Assembly (NCBI GenBank): GCA_031404155.1
Contig: JANNGZ010000279.1
Coordinates: 1 to 7,560 of the forward strand
Reading direction: 5' to 3'
Origin: JANNGZ01 sp031404155
GTDB lineage: Bacteria > Pseudomonadota > Gammaproteobacteria > Burkholderiales > Burkholderiaceae_C
DNA length: 7,560 nt
Both the position numbers and the translations under genes were made by a program. This document shows, in pieces, positions 1 to 6,082 of this stretch (position 1 is its first letter; each line of letters opens with the position of its first letter). The notes beneath the pieces were generated by a model. The model made no database searches. It was not told the DNA's origin and was given only the letters and a program-made list of their open reading frames with translations.

Positions 1-2572
1 AGTTGTCCGCCGCCTTGCGCAATGTTTCGATCACCGGCCGGCGCAGCACCTCGCGCAGCCCCCACCAGCCGGCCGCGAGCGCGAGCAGCGCACCGGCGGC
101 GCCACCGGCCAGCGGCACCCAGGGCGACGCGTTCCAGCTGAACTCGAAGGCGTACTTGGCCAGCGCCCAGCCGACCACCGAAGCGGCGATCGAGGCGAGC
201 ACACCGGCCAGTGCGCCCACGCCCAGCAATTCGGCGCGCTGCACCTGCGCGAGCAGGCTGCGTGCCGCGCCCATCGCGCGCATCAGCGCGAACTCGCGTG
301 AACGTGCTTCGCGGGTGGCGCTCACCGCGGCGAAGAGGACGACCAGGCCGGCGGCGAGGGTGAAGCCGAAGAGAAACTCCACCGCGCGGATCACCTGGTC
401 GAGCACCCGCTGTACCTGCGCGATCGAGGCCGACACGTCCACATTGGTGATGTTCGGAAAGTCGCGGCTCAGGGCGTTGTCGAAACCGGGCCGGCCTTCC
501 GGCGCGCGGAACGCGGCGATGGTGGTGGCGGGCAGCTCGGGCATGGCGGCGCGCGGGAACATGACGAAGAAGTTGACCCGCATCGAGCCCCAGTCCACCG
601 CGCGCAGGCTGGTGATGCGGCCTTCATGCAGCGTGCCGGCAATGTCGAAACGCAGGCGGTCGCCGAGCTTCACGCCGAGCGTTTCGGCCAGGCCCTGCTC
701 GACGCTCATCGCGTCGGGCTCTTCACTCGTCCAGGTGCCGCCGCTGACCTGGTTGTGCGTGGGCAGCGTGGTGCTGTGGCTCAGGTTGAACTCGCGGTCG
801 ACCAGGCGCTTGGCCCGCTCGACCGTGAAGCTCTCCGGCGTGACGGTGCTGCCGTTGATCGCCACCAGGCGGCCGCGGATCATCGGGAACCAGTCGTAGC
901 GGCTCACGCCCGCGTCCTTGAGCACGCGCTGGAAGGCCTCGCCCTGTTCGGGCTGCAGGTTGATGACGAAGCGGTTGGGTGCGTCGGGCGGCGTGGCGGC
1001 GCGCCAGCTTGCAATCAGGTCGGTGCGCAGCAGCACCAGCAAAATCAGCGCGAGCAGGCCCACCGACAGCGCCGACACCTGCAAGACCGCAAACGCCGGC
1101 CGTGCCGCGATCTGGCGCGTGGCCAAGATCAACCAGCGCGGCGCGCGCGCCTCGGGCACCACCCGCTTCAACACCTGCACCGCGAGCCAGGACAGCGCCG
1201 CGAACACCGCTACCGCGCCGGCGAAGCCGCCGACCGCGATCAGCCCGAGCTTCAGGTCCGACGCCACCACCAGCAGCAGCGCGGCGAAGCCGAGTGCGCC
1301 GGCGCCGAGCACCAGCAGCGACGAGGCCTTGAGCGCGCCGACATCGCGGCGGATCACACGCAGCGGCGGAACGCGGGCCAGCTGCAACACCGGCGGCAGG
1401 CCGAAGCCGAGCATCAGCGTCAGGCCCACACCGAGGCCGAAGAGGGCCGGCCACACGCTCACCGGCGGCAACTCCACCGTCACCAGACCGGCGAGGAACC
1501 AGACGAAGACCTGGTGCACGACGAGCCCGATCAGAACCCCGAGGCCGCTGGCGAGCAGGCCGACGAAGCCGAACTCCAGGCCGTAGGCGAGCGCGATCGA
1601 GCGTTGCGGCTGGCCGAGCACCCGCAGCATCGCGCAGTCGTCGAGATGGCGTTCGGCAAAGTCGCGCGACGCGATCCCCACGGCCACCGCCGCGAGCAGC
1701 GCCGCGAGCAGCGCGACCAGGTTCAGGAACTTCTCGGCGCGGTCCAGCGTCTGGCGCATCTCGGGCCGGCCCGATTGCAGCGACTCCACCCGCAGCCCGC
1801 GCAGGGTTTGCGCCTCGATCTGACTCTCGGCCCACGAGACGAAGCGCTGCACCTGGGCGTCGCCGCCGGAGCCACTGAGCCCACCCCCGGCGGCCACCGC
1901 GAGCCGGTAGGTGACGCGGCTGGCCGGCTGGATCAAGCCGGTGGCCGCGAGGTCGGCTTCGCTGAGCAGCACGCGCGGCGCAAAGCTCATGAAGCCGGCG
2001 CCGCGGTCGGGCTCGATCACGATGATGCGGGTGATGGCCAGCTGCGCGTCGCCGAGCAGCAGCGGGTCGCCCACCTTCAATTGCAGCGCGTCGAGCAGCG
2101 CGGGGTCGACCCAGGCCTCGCCGCGCGGCGGGGAGCGCGCCGCCTCGTCGGCGGCGTCGGGCGCGGCCTTCACGCGCAAGCTGCCGCGCAGTGGGTAGCC
2201 GCCGCTCACCCCCTTCACCGTCACCAGCTTGGTGGCGCCGCCCTGGGCGTCGCTCGCCCGCGCCATGCTCGGGAAGCTGGTGGTGGTGGCCACGCTCAAG
2301 CCCAGGCGGCGCGCCTCCTCGGCCAGCGCCGCAGGGGCCGGCCGGTCGCTGGCCACGATCGCGTCGCCGCCGAGCAATGCGCGCGCGTCGCGGGCCAGGC
2401 CGGTGTTGAGCCGGTCGGCGAAGAAGCCCACCGCACTCAGCGCGGCCACCGCCAGCATCACCGCCACCACCAGCAGGCGAAGTTCGCCGGCGCGGAAGTC
2501 GCGTTGGGTCTGGCGCCAGGCCAGGGCGAGGGGCGAGGCGGGGTTGGTGAGGCCGAGTTTGGCAAGGAACAT
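1..2572 (-). CDS. ybbP: YbbP-type FtsX-domain ABC transporter permease (3' end outside window)
   Basis: Inner-membrane permease of the MacB/FtsX superfamily, COG3127 (YbbP) type. In this family a YbbA-like ATPase is the usual partner, and the system is thought to act on lipids or lipoproteins at the membrane. The frame is open for 857 codons with no stop before the left edge. The family is about 830-860 residues, so only a few residues are probably missing. Visible in order: first membrane helix at about 31-51 (after RAGELRLL); a large periplasmic part; helices at about 284-303 and 328-352, with the conserved segment FAERHLDDCAMLRVLG between them; helices at about 372-395, 415-469 and 495-515; a second periplasmic part containing the family-typical VDWGSMRVNFFVMFP; then the C-terminal FtsX domain with REARSREFALMRAMGA and the last helices at about 785-842. 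The ATG at 2572 follows AAGG at a suitable distance and gives the expected short cytoplasmic N-terminus. It is divergent from the dioxygenase gene. No ATPase gene is visible in the window. Confidence 0.92.
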   Translation of the reverse strand, partial: MFLAKLGLTNPASPLALAWRQTQRDFRAGELRLLVVAVMLAVAALSAVGFFADRLNTGLARDARALLGGDAIVASDRPAPAALAEEARRLGLSVATTTSFPSMARASDAQGGATKLVTVKGVSGGYPLRGSLRVKAAPDAADEAARSPPRGEAWVDPALLDALQLKVGDPLLLGDAQLAITRIIVIEPDRGAGFMSFAPRVLLSEADLAATGLIQPASRVTYRLAVAAGGGLSGSGGDAQVQRFVSWAESQIEAQTLRGLRVESLQSGRPEMRQTLDRAEKFLNLVALLAALLAAVAVGIASRDFAERHLDDCAMLRVLGQPQRSIALAYGLEFGFVGLLASGLGVLIGLVVHQVFVWFLAGLVTVELPPVSVWPALFGLGVGLTLMLGFGLPPVLQLARVPPLRVIRRDVGALKASSLLVLGAGALGFAALLLVVASDLKLGLIAVGGFAGAVAVFAALSWLAVQVLKRVVPEARAPRWLILATRQIAARPAFAVLQVSALSVGLLALILLVLLRTDLIASWRAATPPDAPNRFVINLQPEQGEAFQRVLKDAGVSRYDWFPMIRGRLVAINGSTVTPESFTVERAKRLVDREFNLSHSTTLPTHNQVSGGTWTSEEPDAMSVEQGLAETLGVKLGDRLRFDIAGTLHEGRITSLRAVDWGSMRVNFFVMFPRAAMPELPATTIAAFRAPEGRPGFDNALSRDFPNITNVDVSASIAQVQRVLDQVIRAVEFLFGFTLAAGLVVLFAAVSATREARSREFALMRAMGAARSLLAQVQRAELLGVGALAGVLASIAASVVGWALAKYAFEFSWNASPWVPLAGGAAGALLALAAGWWGLREVLRRPVIETLRKAADN

Positions 2573-2731
2573 CTGCGGCACCTTAGCGCATCGCTTCCGA
2601 GACTGCTGGCGCCTGGCTCGGCCGCACCACGCCGAGCCGTCGGGTTGGCTGTGCGGCAGGGCGCGGGGCAGGACGCGCTGCAGGGCGCGGTCCACGGCGC
2701 CGAGCAATCGTGTTGAACCCCGCATGCAAAG

Positions 2732-2753
2732 CGCCGCCACCCGGCGGGCGGCG
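2732..2753. other. GC-rich inverted repeat in the divergent intergenic region
   Basis: CGCCGCC and GGCGGCG form a perfect 7-bp stem around an 8-base loop, 21 bases upstream of the dioxygenase start. It lies in the 202-base gap between the divergent permease and dioxygenase genes. No T-run follows on either strand, so it is not a standard terminator. It could be an operator or a leader hairpin, but in DNA this GC-rich it could also arise by chance. I could not identify a convincing sigma-70 promoter for either gene in the rest of the gap. Confidence 0.3.
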
Positions 2754-2774
2754 ATTCGCGTTTCAATCACGCTC

Positions 2775-3611
2775 ATGAAACTGCCCAGCCTCTTCCTCTC
2801 CCACGGCTCACCGATGATTGCGCTGGAACCCGGCGCGGCGGGGGCCTTCATGCAACGCCTGGGCCCGGCCATCGACGCCACCTTCGGCCGCCCCAAGGCC
2901 ATCGTCGTCGCCTCGGCGCATTCGCTCACCCGCGAGCCGGTGCTGATGGCCGCGTCGAAACACGAAGCGGTGTACGACTTCGGCGGCTTCGACCCCAAGC
3001 TCTACACGCTGCGTTACGACGCGGCCGGCGCGCCCGAACTCGCTGTGCGAGCGCAATCGCTGCTCGCTGCGGCAGGGGTGCGCGCGCAGGTGTTGCCCGA
3101 AGGCGGCCTGGACCATGGCATCTGGACACCGCTGCGCTACCTGTACCCCGGCTCGCCGATCCCGGTGCTGCCGCTGGCCTGGGTGCCGAGCGACTCGCCG
3201 GCCAAGCTCTTCGCGATGGGCGAGGCCATCGCCGCGCTGGCCGACGAAGGTGTGCTCGTGATCGGATCGGGCAGCATCACCCACAACCTGCGCCTGGTGT
3301 TCGGCACCGGCATGCGCGGGCCGGTGGACGCGCCCGAGATCGCGGAATCCGCCGCCTTCCGCACCTGGGTATTCGAGCGCTCGCAAGCCCGCGACTGGGA
3401 CGCGCTGTTCGCCTACCGCGCCCAGGCGCCGCATGCGGCGGCGATGCACCCGAGCGACGAGCACCTGCTGCCCTGGTACGTGGCTGCGGGCGTGGGCGGG
3501 CGCGACACCGGCGCGGTGCGGCTGCACGACAGCATCACCTACGCCAGCCTCGGCATGGACGCGTATGCGTTCGGGCCGGGTGCGGTGGCGCTGGCGCAGG
3601 CCTTGGCTTGA
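2775..3611 (+). CDS. DODA/LigB-type class III extradiol ring-cleavage dioxygenase
   Basis: Cytoplasmic metal-dependent dioxygenase of 278 residues, in the family of E. coli YgiD (4,5-DOPA dioxygenase) and LigB. Members open catechol-type rings next to the hydroxyl groups using a single active-site metal. The family signature is clear: LSHGSP near the N-terminus (His10), SAHS (His49), GLDHGIW (His114), GSGSITHNL (His170) and HPSDEHLLPW (His225, His230). His10, His49 and a His in the last motif are the expected metal ligands, with His114 and His170 lining the active site. The length fits a full-size family member. The frame stays open far upstream (to 2229), but family homology begins exactly at MKLPSLFLSHGSP, which fixes the start at 2775. 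No Shine-Dalgarno sequence precedes it. The physiological substrate cannot be read from the sequence, and no catechol pathway genes are nearby. Confidence 0.9.
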   Translation: MKLPSLFLSHGSPMIALEPGAAGAFMQRLGPAIDATFGRPKAIVVASAHSLTREPVLMAASKHEAVYDFGGFDPKLYTLRYDAAGAPELAVRAQSLLAAAGVRAQVLPEGGLDHGIWTPLRYLYPGSPIPVLPLAWVPSDSPAKLFAMGEAIAALADEGVLVIGSGSITHNLRLVFGTGMRGPVDAPEIAESAAFRTWVFERSQARDWDALFAYRAQAPHAAAMHPSDEHLLPWYVAAGVGGRDTGAVRLHDSITYASLGMDAYAFGPGAVALAQALA

Positions 3612-3659
3612 TGCGGCGCTGAGTTCGGCGCGCCCTTGGCAGTGGGCTCGAGCGCGGGC

Positions 3660-3681
3660 CCGCCGTCGCGCTGCGCGGCGG
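3660..3681. other. Hairpin between dioxygenase and acetyltransferase remnant
   Basis: CCGCCG pairs with CGGCGG, continued by CGC and GCG around a three-base loop with a single bulged T, giving a nine-pair stem. It begins 48 bases after the dioxygenase stop and ends 27 bases before the next start. There is no T-run after it, so intrinsic termination is doubtful. It may still block 3' exonucleases or be a relic element. Confidence 0.3.
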
Positions 3682-3695
3682 TAGGCGCTCCCCGC

Positions 3696-3701
3696 TAAGC
3701 T
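3696..3701 (+). promoter_or_regulatory. Possible -10 box for a leaderless acetyltransferase transcript
   Basis: TAAGCT sits eight bases before the ATG at 3709 in an otherwise G/C-only stretch. No Shine-Dalgarno sequence is present between it and the start. A -10 element at this distance would put transcription initiation at or very near the A of the start codon, that is, a leaderless mRNA. No convincing -35 box is seen. Confidence 0.25.
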
Positions 3702-3708
3702 GCGCGGC

Positions 3709-4071
3709 ATGGCGCCGCTGACGCTGATCGAAACCCCGCGCCTGCTGCTGCGAACCAGCGACCCGGCCTTCGCCGGCGCGGCCGCCGAGTTTTATGCGCG
3801 CAACCGCGAGCACCTTGCTCGCTGGTCGCCACCGCATCGCGGCGAGACCATCAGCGAAGCCGGGCAATACGAGGCCCTGGCGCGCACTGCCGGCGACATC
3901 GATGCCGGTAACACGATCGGCTGGTGGCTGTTCCGCCGCGACGCACCCGCGATCGCGATCGGGCAATTGCACTTCTCGCAAATCCAGCGCAGGGCCTTCC
4001 AGAGCGCGATGCTGGGCTACTCGATCGACACCGCGTCGCAGTGTTCCCACCAGCGCCGCTTCTGCCCTTGA
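3709..4071 (+). pseudogene. GNAT acetyltransferase (RimJ/RimL-type), 3' truncated
   Basis: N-terminal portion of a RimJ/RimL-like N-acetyltransferase of the GNAT fold, a family that transfers acetyl from acetyl-CoA to protein N-termini or small amines. The 120-residue product opens with the typical LIETPRLLLRTSDPAFA and continues through EFYARNREHLARWSPP and AIAIGQLHFSQIQRRAFQSAMLGYSID, all family-like. Homology stops at about residue 107-111 (4027-4041). The acetyl-CoA-binding loop (Q/R-x-x-G-x-G/A) and the following helix and C-terminal strands are absent, and the reading frame ends after ten unrelated residues (TGA at 4069). Complete relatives are roughly 170-200 residues. No other frame downstream restores the missing part. 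It overlaps the 3' end of a convergent yidD-like remnant. Without the cofactor-binding loop it is unlikely to be active. Confidence 0.75.
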
Positions 4072-4351
4072 GTTTTTGCCGCCTTGCCCGGCTGCGTGGT
4101 GGCGAGCGCGGCATAGGCCGTCTTGCAGCGCGCGAACTGGCGCGGCAGGGCGCGGCCGAAGCGGCGGCGCCCTGCCGCTGCACGATGGCGCGCGCATACA
4201 CCCAACAGGACCGCCGCCCGGTGTGCGCCCGGTAGGCGCAATGGAAGCCCTTGAGCGGCGAGACATAGCGCTGGTAGGCGCCGAGGGCTGCATCGGCTGT
4301 CGCGTCGACCACGGTTTGCGACGCCGACGCCGACACGAACGTCGAACTCAT
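4017..4351 (-). pseudogene. yidD: Divergent YidD-like protein, frameshifted and 3' truncated
   Basis: Remnant of a small protein of the YidD (membrane protein insertion efficiency factor) family. From the ATG at 4351 the frame gives AYQRYVSPLKGFHCAYRAHTG and then RRSCWVYARAIVQRQG, carrying the SP motif (31-32) and the two conserved cysteines (C38, C49) of the divergent KGFxCAYRxHTG subclass. After about residue 62 that frame becomes unrelated Arg/Ser-rich sequence. The family-like continuation FGRALPRQFARCKTAYAAL lies in another minus-strand frame, reached by adding one base near 4160-4165. That frame runs through RRWWEHCD and stops at 4017-4019 after AVSIE. The usual Cys-rich tail after HCD seems to be lost. 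The start lies only four bases after the stop of the upstream binding-protein gene, so it was probably co-transcribed. The frameshift could be a sequencing error; the tail loss looks real. Homology is judged by eye. Confidence 0.6.
4030..4041. other. Probable deletion junction fusing two convergent genes tail to tail
   Basis: Plus-strand GNAT homology ends at about 4035-4041, and minus-strand YidD-like homology (…WWEHCD) ends at about 4035. Both genes lose their 3' parts at the same place and read into each other. One deletion between two convergent genes explains both losses more simply than two separate events. No insertion sequence, direct repeat or attachment site is visible at the point. 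Confidence 0.45.
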
Positions 4352-4355
4352 CGCA

Positions 4356-5939
4356 CTACTTGAGCACCACCCAGCGCAGCTCCAGCACATCGTTGGGCCA
4401 CTGCACCACGTCGATGTTCGGCCTCATCACCCAGTTGTGATGCCTGCGGTACAGCGGCAGCATCGGCAGGTCGGCATGGATCAGCCGCAGCGCGTCACCC
4501 ACCATGCGTTTGCGTTTGGCGATGTCGGGCTCGACGCGGATGCCGTCGATCAGCGCGTCCAGCAACGGGTTCGAATAGCGCCCGGCGTTGAACGCGCCGC
4601 CCGAGAGGCCGTCGTTGGTGCGCACGATCGAATGCAGCGTGCCCCAGGCGTCGGGCGTGGCCGACCAGCCGAATTCGAGGAAACTGCCGGTGCCCTGTGA
4701 CAGCTTGGGGAAGAAGATCGAGCTCGGTGAGGACACCAGGCTGGCGCGGATGCCCACCTTCTCGAGCATTGCGACGATCGCCTGGCACACCGACGAGCGC
4801 CAGGCCACGTTCACACAATCCATCGTCACCGAGAAGCCGCCCTCGTAGCCGGCCTCCTTGAGCAGCGCACGCGCGGCGGCCGCGTTGGCCTTGGGCCGGG
4901 TTTCGAACTCGGGCAAGTAACCCTCGACCAGCGGCGACACGAAGGAACCGGTGACCGTGCCTTCGCCGCGCAGCACCTGGCGCACGATGAGGTCGGTGTC
5001 GACCGCGAGTTGGATCGCGCGGCGCACGCGCAAATCCTTGAACGGGTTGCGGCCCTTGATGTCGCTGCCCGGCAGCTCGCTGCGCGCCTGGTCGAAGGCC
5101 AGGTACTGGGTGCCGATGTCGTTCGTCTCGCTCACCTTCAAACCCTTGTCGGCCTTCAGCCGCGGCAGGTCCTGGAACGGTGGGTCGATCACGAAGTCCA
5201 CCTGGCCCGAGGCGAGTGCGGCCAGGCGCGAGGCGTCGGACTGGATCACGATGTACTGCGCCTCGTCCACGTTGCCGCCGCCCTGCGGCGTGCCCTTGCC
5301 CCACCAGCCGGGGTGGGCCTTCAGCGTGGTGCGCACGTCGGCCTCGTAGCGCACCAGCATGAAGGGGCCGGTGCCGTTGGCATTGCGCACGGCGTAGGTT
5401 TCCTGCTTGCCGTTGTAGTCCTGCGGCTTGACCACGTTGTGCTTCTCGGCCCAGGGTTTGCTCATCATGCCGATCAGCCATAGCTTGTCGGGCAGCACCG
5501 CGTCGGGCGCCGAGCTCAGCACTTCGATCGTGCCCTCGTCCACCTTGCGCGCGCCGGTGATGCCACGTATCTGGTTGGCGCGCTGCGAAGTTTTTTCCAG
5601 CGCGCGCTGGATCGAGAACACCGCGTCGTCGGCGGTGAACGGCGCGCCGTCGTGGAACTTCACGCCGGAGCGCAACTTGAAGCGCCAGGTGGTCGGGTTG
5701 ACCATCTCCCAGCCCGTGGCCAGCGACGGCTCCAGCTTGAACGCCTTGTCGCGATTCACCAGGCCCTCGTAGATCTGCGTCACCACACGCGACTGGTAGA
5801 GCAGCGCGAGCGCATGCGGGTCCATGGTCTGCGGGTCGAAGGCGCTGGCGTGGCGCAGGGTTTTGGCTTGGGCTGGCGCAGGCGCGAATGAGAGTGCGAG
5901 CGCGAGCGCGACGAACGCGGAGAACAGGGTGCGCAACAT
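4356..5939 (-). CDS. ABC transporter substrate-binding protein, family 5 (peptide/opine/nickel type)
   Basis: Periplasmic solute receptor of the SBP_bac_5 family (DppA/OppA type), which captures small peptides or related solutes and delivers them to an ABC importer. The product is 527 residues, the normal family length. Residues 1-25 are a Sec signal peptide with a hydrophobic stretch and an AQA cleavage site. Family features follow: FDPQTMDPHALALLYQSRVV (35-54), GVKFHDGAPFTADDAVFSIQ (92-111), NGTGPF (188-193), RVRRAIQLAVD (304-314), the DAWGTLHSIVRT region (430-441) and LPMLPLYRR near the C-terminus. C375 and C385 could form a disulfide. The ATG at 5939 has an excellent GGAGG (5949-5953) nine bases upstream, which decides the start. 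No DppBCDF-like permease or ATPase genes lie in the window, so it is an orphan receptor here. The yidD-like remnant follows after four bases. The ligand is not predictable from the sequence. Confidence 0.93.
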   Translation of the reverse strand: MLRTLFSAFVALALALSFAPAPAQAKTLRHASAFDPQTMDPHALALLYQSRVVTQIYEGLVNRDKAFKLEPSLATGWEMVNPTTWRFKLRSGVKFHDGAPFTADDAVFSIQRALEKTSQRANQIRGITGARKVDEGTIEVLSSAPDAVLPDKLWLIGMMSKPWAEKHNVVKPQDYNGKQETYAVRNANGTGPFMLVRYEADVRTTLKAHPGWWGKGTPQGGGNVDEAQYIVIQSDASRLAALASGQVDFVIDPPFQDLPRLKADKGLKVSETNDIGTQYLAFDQARSELPGSDIKGRNPFKDLRVRRAIQLAVDTDLIVRQVLRGEGTVTGSFVSPLVEGYLPEFETRPKANAAAARALLKEAGYEGGFSVTMDCVNVAWRSSVCQAIVAMLEKVGIRASLVSSPSSIFFPKLSQGTGSFLEFGWSATPDAWGTLHSIVRTNDGLSGGAFNAGRYSNPLLDALIDGIRVEPDIAKRKRMVGDALRLIHADLPMLPLYRRHHNWVMRPNIDVVQWPNDVLELRWVVLK

Positions 5940-5974
5940 CGAGGGTGGCCTCCAATCACGGATGAGCTGAGTGG

Positions 5975-6074
5975 CTCCTTCCCCCTCGGCGGTGGAAGGT
6001 TGGGATGGGGTGAGAAGTCTAGGCTGGAGCCCCGACGACCTTCACCCCCACCCAACCCTCGCCGGTCAAGCGGG
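5975..6074. repeat. REP-like inverted repeat pair (BIME-like intergenic element)
   Basis: The gap between the two binding-protein genes is almost filled by two inverted copies of a G-run-rich sequence. The left copy has a hairpin (CCTTCC at 5977-5982 with GGAAGG at 5994-5999), then GGTTGGGATGGGGTGA (5998-6013). The right copy, read on the minus strand, has GAGGGTTGGGTGGGGGTGAA (6041-6060). The two arms match over about 16 positions with one gap on each side, separated by 27 bases. One minus-strand frame reads SPHPNLPPPRGKE, the spurious peptide typical of such G/C-run REP elements in betaproteobacteria and xanthomonads. It probably folds in RNA and may limit readthrough or protect the upstream message. 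Whether it occurs elsewhere in the genome cannot be tested here. Confidence 0.55.
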
Positions 6075-6082
6075 ACTCAACC

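Noticed and set aside
723..1835. Minus-strand frame of 370 codons and nearby plus-strand frames inside the permease gene
   Set aside because: Off-frame shadows of the permease with Arg/Ala/Pro-rich composition typical of misread GC-rich DNA.
626..2716. Very long plus-strand open frame (696 codons) opposite the permease gene
   Set aside because: It is codon-register antisense to the YbbP gene. It stays open because the permease avoids TTA, CTA and TCA codons. Its product is Arg/His/Gln/Ala-rich with no recognisable domain, while the minus strand gives clear FtsX homology.
3612..3708. Rho-independent terminator after the dioxygenase
   Set aside because: A hairpin exists but no T-run follows, so it is listed only as a hairpin.
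2808..3710. Minus-strand frame of 300 codons opposite the dioxygenase
   Set aside because: Antisense shadow. The plus strand encodes all the metal-ligand motifs of the dioxygenase family.
4495..5955. Minus-strand frame of 486 codons overlapping the family-5 receptor
   Set aside because: A shifted frame of the same gene with an Arg-rich, domain-free product. The 527-residue frame has a signal peptide, a ribosome binding site and family motifs.
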